From the NCBI GenBank assembly GCA_050699035.1, contig JBOHDE010000250.1, positions 1 through 5,373 of the forward strand: a stretch of DNA of 5,373 nucleotides, written 5' to 3'. Position 1 is the stretch's first letter. Each line of letters begins with the position of its first letter. Position numbers and translations under genes: made by a program. Below the pieces are notes generated by a model, which made no database searches, had not been told where the DNA came from, and was given only the letters and a program-made list of their open reading frames with translations. Of this stretch, positions 1 to 5,269 are shown piece by piece. The stretch is from WHTB01 sp050699035 (GTDB lineage Bacteria > Actinomycetota > Actinomycetes > Propionibacteriales > Nocardioidaceae).

Positions 1-631
1 CGACCGCGGCCAGGACCTCGGACTCCGACACCCCGAACGCACCGGCGAGCCGCATCGCCTCGTGCGCCCCGGCCAAGGTGGCGAACAGCATCACCTGGTT
101 GGCCAGCTTCACCGCCGCTCCCGCGCCTGCCGGCCCGAGGTGGAGTACGTGCGTGCCGACCGTGTCGAGGAGCGGCCGCGCCCGCTCGAAGGCCGCAGCG
201 TCACCCCCCACCATCACGGTGAGGTCGCCGGCAGCGGCCCGGTCGGCACCACCGCTGACCGGCGCGTCGAGGACATCGACACCGCGCGCGGCACCCGACT
301 CGTGCGACGTGACGGCGGTCCTCGGCAGCACCGTGCTGTGCACCAGCACCGTGCCTCCGGACGCCATTGCGGGCAGCAGCTCGGCGAGCACCTCGAGGAC
401 CGCAGCGTCGTCAGGAACGGCCACCCCGACGACGGCGCAGCCGGCCAGCGAGCCGACCGAGCCGGCCGCCGTCGCACCGGCGTCCACGCAGGCACCGACC
501 CGAGCCTGGTCGGCATCGAACACGACCACCGACCAGCCGTCGGCGAGTAGCGCCCGCACCATCGCCTGCCCGAGGTTGCCGAGGCCGACGAAGCCGACCG
601 ACGCAGACCGGTCGACCGGCGCGGCGGTCAT
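1..631 (-). CDS. Beta-hydroxyacid dehydrogenase, 3-hydroxyisobutyrate dehydrogenase family (C-terminus outside window)
   Basis: Cytosolic NAD(P)-dependent oxidoreductase of the family that includes 3-hydroxyisobutyrate dehydrogenase, tartronate semialdehyde reductase, L-threonate dehydrogenase (LtnD) and D-erythronate dehydrogenase (DenD). The 210 visible residues show a Rossmann glycine motif VGFVGLGNLG at 12-21, an acidic D39 after strand 2 (weakly favouring NAD over NADP), the substrate-loop motif DAPVSGG at 122-128, and the catalytic-lysine segment with K175 and N178 in GAAVKLANQ. Relatives run to about 290-300 residues, so roughly the last 80-90, in the C-terminal helical domain, lie beyond position 1. 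The ATG at 631 overlaps the stop of the preceding gene as ATGA, with no clear Shine-Dalgarno, which points to translational coupling. As the last visible gene of a sugar operon it may oxidise a sugar acid or reduce a semialdehyde; the exact substrate is not deducible. Family assignment is firm. Confidence 0.9.
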   Translation of the reverse strand, partial: MTAAPVDRSASVGFVGLGNLGQAMVRALLADGWSVVVFDADQARVGACVDAGATAAGSVGSLAGCAVVGVAVPDDAAVLEVLAELLPAMASGGTVLVHSTVLPRTAVTSHESGAARGVDVLDAPVSGGADRAAAGDLTVMVGGDAAAFERARPLLDTVGTHVLHLGPAGAGAAVKLANQVMLFATLAGAHEAMRLAGAFGVSESEVLAAV

Positions 632-1020
632 CCCGCGTAGCCGCCGAGGATCTGGGCGGACCGGCTGGACTGGCGCATCCGGCGCACGGAGTACAGCGTG
701 AGCCCGGCCACCACCAGGGCCAGCGGCGGGAACACGAAGACGCTCACCCCGCTGACCGCGAAGCCGAGCAGCGCGATGTTGCGCCAGCCGCGCCGGTGCG
801 CGTCATGGGCCGCCCGCGCCGACCGCAGCTCCGGGGTCGACGGCGGCTCCGCAGGCACTTCGCCGGCCCGGCGGTCGGGCCGCAGCGCCAACCCCAGCGC
901 GACCAGCGCCAGCACCGCGAACACGACGGCCAGCAGGGTCGACCCATCGCTGAACCTCAACAGGGACAGCAATGCCAGGCACGCGGCCGCGACGACGGGT
1001 CCGGGACGCACGCCGTTCAT
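628..1020 (-). CDS. Small membrane protein of unknown function, coupled to the Nramp-like transporter gene
   Basis: A 130-residue protein I do not recognise. It has hydrophobic segments at about residues 8-22 and 28-46, a charged, Pro/Arg-rich cytoplasm-like stretch at 47-80 (including EVPAEPPSTPELRSARAAHD), and a long hydrophobic block at about 81-112 that could form two helices. The tail is basic (RRMRQSSR). This suggests four transmembrane helices with both termini on the same side. The ATG at 1020 overlaps the upstream transporter stop (ATGA, 1017-1020), and its own stop overlaps the dehydrogenase start (ATGA, 628-631). No strong Shine-Dalgarno precedes it. A longer reading starting at 1233 in the same frame would sit inside the transporter gene and is unlikely. 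The position suggests an accessory subunit or stabiliser of the transporter, but that is inference from linkage only. Confidence 0.8.
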   Translation of the reverse strand: MNGVRPGPVVAAACLALLSLLRFSDGSTLLAVVFAVLALVALGLALRPDRRAGEVPAEPPSTPELRSARAAHDAHRRGWRNIALLGFAVSGVSVFVFPPLALVVAGLTLYSVRRMRQSSRSAQILGGYAG

Positions 1021-2459
1021 GCGAACAGCTGCCAGGTCGAGATCAGCCCAAGGAACGTGAGGAGCACCCCGGACACGATCACCCACCAACGCCCGGCCGT
1101 GGTGAGCCGGTACTGCGGCGGCAGCACGCGCCGCTCCGTCCACACCAGAGCCAGGCAGAACACCCCACTCATCAGCAACCCGCCGAGCACCGACGCCGGA
1201 GTGACGATCACCACCAGCTCGCCGATGGTCCACACCAGTAGGAGCGACGCGATCATCATGTACGTGTACATGTACGGGCGGACCGCTCGCTGGCCGGCCA
1301 GCCGCACCTTCCGGGAGACAGCGCCCAGGCTCTCGTACGCCGTGTAGCTGTACATCTCCCAGAACGCGTACAGCGAGCCGAAGAACGCGAAGAACACCGC
1401 CACGAAGTACAGGTACTGGAAGGTCGGGTGTACGGCGGTGAGGAACCCGGCCTGGTGCGTCAGCGTCTGGTCATCGCTCGGGACGAGCCGTGCCTCCGAG
1501 AGCAACGACGCACCGTTGATCATGAACATCATCGCGAAGATGGTGATCGCGGCGAACGACAAGACTGCGTCGCCGAGCGGGGCACGTGTCCACGCCCTCG
1601 CCTTCTCCGCCTCGGCCGGGTCGTCCGACAACGGCAGCCGCTGACCGTGGCCGACGGACGCGAACCGATCTCCGAACGTCTTCACGTCACGATGACCGAG
1701 CAGGCCCCACTTCTTCTCCCGCAGCATGCCGGTGTAGCCGATGTAGTCGTACGTGCCGCCGCCGATGGCACCGAGGTAGGCGCCGATCTCCAACCACACC
1801 GGCCGATCCGCGATCTCGGGATAGTCGGCCCGCAGCCAGTCGGCGTACTCCGGGACCGTCGGGACCAGGCCACCCAGCGCCCCGAGCCAGTCCGGCTCGA
1901 GGACGACGACGCTGACCGCGATCGCCAGCAGCATGAACCCGACGATCACCGTCTGCGCCTTCTCCAGCCGGTCGTAGCCACCGAACCACGACAGGATCGC
2001 CGAGATCACGATCAGCACGGTCGCCCAGAACGCGCCGCTGCCGAACCTGTCCTCGCCGATCAGGTCGCCGATGCCGAGCCCGAGCCCGCTCACCCAGGAC
2101 GGGATAACCGCGATGGACGTGGCGCCGAACAGGATCGGGAACCAGCCCTTCGGGCCGGGGAAGACTGTTGCCCAGCGGGTCATCGGGTGCTCACCGGTGA
2201 CCACCATGTAGCGGTTCATCGAGTACGCCAGGGCGGCCTTGGTGATCGCCGCGACGATGAACGCCCAGATCAGCGCGTAACCGAAGATCGACCCGCCCCG
2301 TGACGAGAAGATCATCTCGCCGCTGCCGATGTTGGCCGAGGCGATGATCGCGCCCGGGCCGAGGACGCTGACCGCGGCGACCAGCGTCAATCGGCGGCGC
2401 AGCCGCTCCGGCGGCTCCGGGTAGCGGAGGAGCTCGGTCTCGTGGATCTGCTCAGCCAT
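1017..2459 (-). CDS. Nramp-related membrane transporter lacking the canonical metal-binding motifs
   Basis: A 480-residue polytopic inner-membrane protein of the Nramp/MntH branch (APC, LeuT-like fold). Homology signs are GPG at 34-36 opening TM1, the TM3-like end RYMVVTGEHP at 83-92, and LEKAQTVIVGFMLLAIAVSV at 165-184, which resembles the Nramp TM5 region, followed by PDW at 189-191. The TM1 unwound motif DPGN of metal transporters is replaced by GSGE (45-48, in ANIGSGE), and the TM6 MPHN motif by a GGGTYDYIGY segment (233-242). A hydrophilic loop of about 50 residues (245-295) follows TM6. About 11-12 helices are expected. The ATG at 2459 has a Shine-Dalgarno GAGGTGA at 2472-2466 with a 6-nt spacer; its first 8 nt overlap the isomerase gene end. 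It is the only transporter in the operon, so uptake of the operon's organic substrate is plausible; Mg2+ or another cation remains possible. Fold call strong, substrate unknown. Confidence 0.88.
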   Translation of the reverse strand: MAEQIHETELLRYPEPPERLRRRLTLVAAVSVLGPGAIIASANIGSGEMIFSSRGGSIFGYALIWAFIVAAITKAALAYSMNRYMVVTGEHPMTRWATVFPGPKGWFPILFGATSIAVIPSWVSGLGLGIGDLIGEDRFGSGAFWATVLIVISAILSWFGGYDRLEKAQTVIVGFMLLAIAVSVVVLEPDWLGALGGLVPTVPEYADWLRADYPEIADRPVWLEIGAYLGAIGGGTYDYIGYTGMLREKKWGLLGHRDVKTFGDRFASVGHGQRLPLSDDPAEAEKARAWTRAPLGDAVLSFAAITIFAMMFMINGASLLSEARLVPSDDQTLTHQAGFLTAVHPTFQYLYFVAVFFAFFGSLYAFWEMYSYTAYESLGAVSRKVRLAGQRAVRPYMYTYMMIASLLLVWTIGELVVIVTPASVLGGLLMSGVFCLALVWTERRVLPPQYRLTTAGRWWVIVSGVLLTFLGLISTWQLFA

Positions 2460-2940
2460 CTGTGCTCACCTCGTCGTTGGCGAGGAGCTCGCGCGCGCCG
2501 GCGAGCTCCATCTCGTGCAGCTTCTTCACCCGGCGGCGGAAGTCTTCGTTGGTGCTGAACGTCGAGCCGAGGAAGGAGCGCAGCACCTCCTCGGCGGTGA
2601 TCGGGCCGATGATCCAGGCGCCCATGCACAGCACGTTGACGTCGTCGTGGTCGACCGATTGCTTCGCGCAGTACGTGTCGTGGCAGAGCGCGGCCCGGAT
2701 GCCGGGGATCTTGTTGGCCGCGATGCAGGCGCCGACGCCGGTGCCGCACAGCAGGACGCCACGGTCGACCTCGCCTCGGCGGACCGGCTCGCACACGACC
2801 CGGGTGATGTCCGGGAAGTCCACCGGGTCGGTGGTGTGCGTACCCACGTCGACGACCTCCACCCCCAGCTCCGCCAACACCTGTGTGACGTGGTCCTTGA
2901 GCCCGAACCCGCAGTGGTCGTTGCCAAGGCTGATACGCAT
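2452..2940 (-). CDS. rpiB: Sugar-phosphate isomerase, RpiB/LacAB family
   Basis: Cytosolic aldose-ketose isomerase, by family ribose-5-phosphate to ribulose-5-phosphate, though RpiB paralogues also act on allose-6-phosphate, galactose-6-phosphate or tetrulose phosphates. The 162 residues carry the N-terminal phosphate/substrate motif GNDHCGF (6-12; D8 and H9), the catalytic segment LLCGTGVG (63-70) with C65 at the position of E. coli RpiB Cys66 and T67, then IAANKIPGIRA (73-83), and H98 in DHDDVNVL at the E. coli His99 position. Length is slightly above E. coli RpiB (about 149) because of a C-terminal extension. The ATG at 2940 overlaps the kinase stop by one base (TGATG) and has a strong GGAGG at 2951-2947, 6 nt away. 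A same-frame extension upstream to 3483 lies inside the kinase gene and is a shadow. Family call very firm; substrate in this operon uncertain. Confidence 0.95.
   Translation of the reverse strand: MRISLGNDHCGFGLKDHVTQVLAELGVEVVDVGTHTTDPVDFPDITRVVCEPVRRGEVDRGVLLCGTGVGACIAANKIPGIRAALCHDTYCAKQSVDHDDVNVLCMGAWIIGPITAEEVLRSFLGSTFSTNEDFRRRVKKLHEMELAGARELLANDEVSTDG
2466..2472 (-). promoter_or_regulatory. Ribosome binding site of the Nramp-like transporter
   Basis: GAGGTGA on the minus strand, 6 nt before the ATG at 2459, inside the 3' end of rpiB. It supports the start that gives an 8-nt gene overlap. Confidence 0.75.
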
Positions 2941-3857
2941 CAGGCGCCTCCGATGGGTTTCGACAGCTCTGCGCGCAGCGGGATGGAGGCCTGCGCGCCC
3001 GGCCGGGCCACCGCGATCGAGGCCGCGCGCACGGCGTCCGCGATCGCGGTGGGCTCGTCGGTCCCGCGGCTCAGGGCGGCCGCGAGGTAGCCGGTGAACG
3101 CGTCGCCCGCCCCGACCGTGTCCTTGACGGTCACCGCGGGGGCCTCGGTACGGGCAGGTCGCTCGCCGCGGGTGCTGAGCGCGCCGTCCGGGCCGAGTGT
3201 CGCGACCACCAGGCAGCCGTGCTGCTCGGCGAGCAGCGGGGCGCACTCGGCGGCCGACGCGTCGCTCGGCGCCACGCCGGCAGCGAGCTGGATCGCCTCG
3301 TGCTCGTTGACGACGAGGACGTCGACCAGGGACAGCAGGTCGTCGAGGTCGGGGCGGACGGGCGCCGCGTTGAGCACGACGGTCGCACCCCGGCGGTGTG
3401 CTCGCTCGGCCGCCAGCCGGACCGTCGCCACCGGGATCTCGAGCTGCATCAGCAGGACGTCGCCAGCCGCAAGGTCGCTGCACGCGGCGTCGACCTGCTC
3501 GGCTCCGACGTGGTCGTTGGCTCCCGGGCTGAGCACGATCATGTTCTCGCCGGCCGAGTCGACGAAGATGGTCGCCGTTCCGGTCGTGGAGCCGGCGGCC
3601 CGGTGCACGTCGCGTACGTCGATGCCCTCCTCCTTGAGCGTCGACACCAGCAGGTCGCCGACCTCGTCGGTCCCGCAGGCGCCGACCATGCGTACGCGGG
3701 CCCCGGCCCGGGCGCAGGCCACCGCCTGGTTGGCGCCCTTGCCGCCGGGCAGCCGACCGACGCTGCGGCCCGACACCGTCTCGCCGCGGCGCGGGAGGTG
3801 CGGCACCTCGGTCAGCAGGTCGACGTTGAGACTGCCGAGGATGGTCACGCCGCTCAT
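2940..3857 (-). CDS. rbsK: Ribokinase-like sugar kinase, PfkB family
   Basis: ATP-dependent cytosolic kinase that would phosphorylate a free sugar, most likely D-ribose, on entry. It has 305 residues, close to E. coli RbsK (309). The N-terminal substrate motif is GSLNVDLLTEVPHLPRRGET (8-27; N11 and D13), followed by PfkB signature 1 with PGGKGANQAVACARAGARV (37-55), E140 in MQLEIP, N163 in LNAAP, N184-E185 in VVNEHE, and signature 2 DTVGAGDAFTGYLAA (246-260) with catalytic D252. The C-terminal ARPGAQASIP (284-293) corresponds to the monovalent-cation and nucleotide loop typical of ribokinases. The ATG at 3857 overlaps the repressor stop as ATGA and has GAGGA at 3870-3866, 8 nt upstream. The adjacent rpiB supports ribose use. 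Related PfkB kinases for deoxyribose or other pentoses and tetroses cannot be excluded, especially as no ribose ABC importer is present. Confidence 0.92.
   Translation of the reverse strand: MSGVTILGSLNVDLLTEVPHLPRRGETVSGRSVGRLPGGKGANQAVACARAGARVRMVGACGTDEVGDLLVSTLKEEGIDVRDVHRAAGSTTGTATIFVDSAGENMIVLSPGANDHVGAEQVDAACSDLAAGDVLLMQLEIPVATVRLAAERAHRRGATVVLNAAPVRPDLDDLLSLVDVLVVNEHEAIQLAAGVAPSDASAAECAPLLAEQHGCLVVATLGPDGALSTRGERPARTEAPAVTVKDTVGAGDAFTGYLAAALSRGTDEPTAIADAVRAASIAVARPGAQASIPLRAELSKPIGGA
2947..2951 (-). promoter_or_regulatory. Ribosome binding site of rpiB
   Basis: GGAGG on the minus strand, 6 nt before the ATG at 2940 and within the last codons of the kinase gene. It decides for the short RpiB start over the long open frame that continues into the kinase gene. 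Confidence 0.75.
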
Positions 3858-4867
3858 CCGCGCCGTCCTCGGGTACGCCGCGGCGCGGTGGTTCCGCGAC
3901 GTACCAGGTGTACGTCGAGCAGCTCGCTGGTCAGCGGCGCCTCGCCCCGGATCGCCGCGAGCAGCAGGTCGGCAGCACGCCGACCGAGCTGCTGGATCGG
4001 CTGGTGGACGGTGGTCAGCGCCGGGCGGACGAACGACGCGAGGTGGATGTCGTCGAAGCCCACGACGCTGACGTCGCCCGGCACGTCGAGACCGACCTCG
4101 TCGAGCGCGTGGATGGCGCCGATCGCCATCAGGTCGTTGCCGCAGAACACCGCGGTGAACGTGCGCCGCCGCCGCCGCAACGCCATCAGCGCGGCGTGGC
4201 CGCTCGCCTCGAGGAAGTCACCCTCCACGACCAGAGTCTCGTCGTAGGCCAGGTCGGCGTCGTCCAGAGCCTGGCGATAGCCGTCGTGACGGTCCTGGGC
4301 GACCGAGAGCGCGACGGGGCCGCGGATGTGTGCGATGCGCTCGTGGCCGAGCTCGATGAGGTGCTCGGTGGCCAGCCGTCCACCTCGGCGGTGGTCGCTG
4401 CGTACCGTCGCGACGCTGTCGACCGCGGCGTCGCGGTCGACCGTCACCAGCGGCATCCCGCCGGCCGCGCGGGCGATGTCGGCGCTGGCCGCCAACCCTC
4501 CGACGAGCACGACGCCGTCGACCCGCTTGCGTCGCAAGTGCAGCAGCTCCTGCACGGTCGTATCGACGTCCTGCGACGTCTGGCAGAGCAGCAGCAGCCG
4601 GCCGTTCTCATTCGCGACGTCCTGGATTCCCTTGACCAGCTCGGGAAAGAACGGGTTAGTGATATCGGGGACGAGGACCGCGATGGTGCCGGTCGCCTTG
4701 CCCTGCAGGCTGCGCGCGATGTCGTTCGGCTGGTAGCCGAGGCGGTCGGCGGCGTCGGCCACCCGCTGGCGGGTCGCGGTGCCGATCCGCCCGCTCTCGT
4801 TGAGTGCTCGGGAGACCGTGGTGATCGACACCCCGGCCTCGGCGGCAACATCGCGGATTGTCACCAT
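3854..4867 (-). CDS. LacI/PurR-family transcriptional repressor, probably autoregulated
   Basis: DNA-binding repressor, expected to control this operon in response to a sugar or sugar-phosphate. It has 337 residues from the ATG at 4867, giving the family's classic start MVTIRDVAAEAGVSITTVSR (1-20); the helix-turn-helix ends in ALN (21-23) and the hinge helix is around NDIARSLQG (48-56). The periplasmic-binding-protein-like effector domain follows: VPDITNPFF (67-75), R193 in QDRHDGY, CGNDLMAIG (242-250) and VVGFDDI (268-274). The C-terminus is Arg-rich. A TTG two codons upstream (4873) could also start, but the family alignment favours 4867. No good Shine-Dalgarno precedes either start; instead an operator-like palindrome covers this site. 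First gene of the operon, overlapping the kinase start by 4 nt. Recognition-helix residues I15-T16 differ from LacI (YQ) and resemble PurR (TT), matching the PurR-like sites upstream. Confidence 0.93.
   Translation of the reverse strand: MVTIRDVAAEAGVSITTVSRALNESGRIGTATRQRVADAADRLGYQPNDIARSLQGKATGTIAVLVPDITNPFFPELVKGIQDVANENGRLLLLCQTSQDVDTTVQELLHLRRKRVDGVVLVGGLAASADIARAAGGMPLVTVDRDAAVDSVATVRSDHRRGGRLATEHLIELGHERIAHIRGPVALSVAQDRHDGYRQALDDADLAYDETLVVEGDFLEASGHAALMALRRRRRTFTAVFCGNDLMAIGAIHALDEVGLDVPGDVSVVGFDDIHLASFVRPALTTVHQPIQQLGRRAADLLLAAIRGEAPLTSELLDVHLVRRGTTAPRRTRGRRG
3866..3870 (-). promoter_or_regulatory. Ribosome binding site of the ribokinase-like gene
   Basis: GAGGA on the minus strand, 8 nt before the ATG at 3857. 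It lies inside the 3' end of the repressor gene and fixes the kinase start despite the 4-nt overlap. Confidence 0.65.
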
Positions 4868-4884
4868 GCGCAAACGTATGCGCA
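4867..4884. promoter_or_regulatory. LacI-family operator O1, overlapping the repressor start codon
   Basis: TGCGCAAACGTATGCGCA is an 18-bp dyad with 16 of 18 positions symmetric around the central CG step (4875/4876), the form typical of LacI/PurR/RbsR operators (core GCAAACGT). It overlaps the possible TTG start (4873) and abuts the ATG (4867), so repressor binding would block both transcript elongation and the initiation region. Binding by the adjacent repressor is inferred from form and position. Confidence 0.7.
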
Positions 4885-4903
4885 GATTGCCCCGCTGATA
4901 TGA

Positions 4904-4915
4904 GCAAACGTTTTC
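4904..4915. promoter_or_regulatory. LacI-family operator O2, at the predicted transcription start
   Basis: GCAAACGTTTTC is a 10-of-12 dyad centred at 4909/4910, close to the PurR box core, and shares GCAAACGT with the site at 4867-4884. The two centres are 34 bp apart, roughly three helical turns, so dimers could sit on the same face. It lies just downstream of the predicted -10, about +4 to +15, a classical repressing position. Confidence 0.65.
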
Positions 4916-4925
4916 ATGGGCCAGG

Positions 4926-4955
4926 AACGTAGGCGGCGTCGGAACGGGCTGTCAA
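4926..4955 (-). promoter_or_regulatory. Promoter of the operon (sigma-70/HrdB-like)
   Basis: On the minus strand a perfect -35 TTGACA (4955-4950) is followed by an 18-bp spacer and TACGTT (4931-4926), which keeps the key T, A and final T of a -10 hexamer. The start would be near 4919, giving a leader of about 52 nt before the repressor ATG. Two operator-like dyads lie immediately downstream, which supports this as the regulated promoter. The -10 is imperfect and a start further downstream is possible. Confidence 0.6.
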
Positions 4956-4993
4956 GACGCCTGCTCACCGTTGGCGGCTCACCCCCACGCGTA

Positions 4994-5033
4994 CCCGATC
5001 ATCCCCACTCCTGCAGACGTGGGGATGATCGGG
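4994..5033. repeat. 40-bp near-perfect palindrome in repeat A
   Basis: Arms CCCGATCATCCCCAC (4994-5008) and GTGGGGATGATCGGG (5019-5033) pair perfectly over 15 bp. The 10-nt loop itself contains CTGCAG centred on the same dyad axis (5013.5), so only two base pairs of the 40-bp palindrome are broken. No run of T follows on either strand, so it is not a textbook intrinsic terminator. Confidence 0.9.
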
Positions 5034-5056
5034 AACGGCACGGGCCCGTGCCGTTC
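5033..5056. repeat. 24-bp perfect palindrome in repeat A
   Basis: Core AACGGCACGGG / CCCGTGCCGTT (5034-5055), extended by one G:C pair on each side, centred on GGGCCC at 5044.5. Its axis is 31 bp from the axis of the neighbouring 40-bp palindrome. The corresponding palindrome in copy B extends to 30 bp; here the base after 5056 breaks the symmetry. Confidence 0.9.
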
Positions 5057-5095
5057 GGGAGCTCGGTGCCGGTGTCTCCTCGCGCCGTTTGCGCG

Positions 5096-5112
5096 CACGT
5101 GTTCCCGGAATG
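5096..5112. repeat. Extra half-site of the central palindrome
   Basis: CACGTGTTCCCGGAATG is identical to 5147-5163 and is the reverse complement of 5136-5152. It can therefore pair with 5136-5152 to give a 17-bp stem with a 23-nt loop, competing with the self-pairing of the 38-bp palindrome at 5131-5168. Confidence 0.85.
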
Positions 5113-5130
5113 AATCTGCCGCGGCCGATG

Positions 5131-5168
5131 GACTGCATTCCGGGAACACGTGTTCCCGGAATGCAGTC
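5131..5168. repeat. 38-bp perfect palindrome between the two repeat copies
   Basis: Each 19-base arm is exactly the reverse complement of the other: the left arm begins GACTGCATTCCGGGAACAC and the axis falls in CACGTG at 5149.5. There is no loop, so it could extrude as a cruciform or form a long RNA hairpin with a minimal loop. No T-tract follows on either strand. The element GTTCCCGGA within it also occurs at 5101-5109 and at 5266-5274. Confidence 0.93.
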
Positions 5169-5185
5169 GCGGTCGGCGGGTGCTG

Positions 5186-5269
5186 GGCGGCTCACCCCCA
5201 CGCGTACCCGATCATCCCCACTCCTGCAGACGTGGGGATGATCGGGAACGGCACGGGCCCGTGCCGTTC
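5186..5269. repeat. 84-bp direct repeat, copy B
   Basis: Exact copy of 4973-5056 in the same orientation. It contains the 40-bp near-palindrome at 5207-5246 (15-bp arms 5207-5221 and 5232-5246) and the palindrome at 5243-5272, which runs three bases past the repeat end. After the exact match both copies continue with loosely similar sequence (GTTCGGGAGCTCGG against GTTCCCGGAGGCTCCGG), which may mean the original duplication was longer and one end has since decayed. Confidence 0.95.

Larger units (their letters stand above)
4973..5056. repeat. 84-bp direct repeat, copy A
   Basis: Identical base for base to 5186-5269 (offset 213). It starts GGCGGCTCACCCCCACGCGT and ends GTGCCGTTC. The flanking bases differ on both sides, so the 84-bp boundary is real. 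It contains two palindromes, at 4994-5033 and 5033-5056. Its near edge is only about 18 bp upstream of the operon's -35 box. Perfect identity between non-coding copies suggests recent duplication or gene conversion. Confidence 0.95.

Noticed and set aside
628..1233. Longer start (201 codons) for the small membrane protein
   Set aside because: The extra N-terminus lies inside the transporter gene in another frame and is Arg/Ala-rich; the ATG at 1020 gives the ATGA junction seen elsewhere in the operon and a clean first membrane helix.
367..1347. Long plus-strand open frame (326 codons)
   Set aside because: Antisense to three minus-strand genes with family-level motifs; the product is an Arg/Pro/Gln-rich shadow typical of GC-rich DNA with no recognisable domain.
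3219..4247. Long plus-strand open frame across the kinase and repressor genes (342 codons)
   Set aside because: Antisense shadow of two confidently identified genes and crosses their boundary; composition-driven sequence without motifs.
4916..5113. Plus-strand open frame of 65 codons beginning beside the operator
   Set aside because: Starts within the control region and runs through repeat A; Arg-rich, no motif, antisense to the promoter.
4965..5201. Minus-strand open frame of 78 codons in the palindrome region
   Set aside because: It is made almost entirely of the palindromes and repeat units, so its sequence is explained by structure rather than coding; no ribosome-binding site or family motif.
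4973..5269. CRISPR array
   Set aside because: Only two copies, 84 bp long and 213 bp apart, with internal palindromes; the unit length and spacing do not fit CRISPR repeats and spacers.
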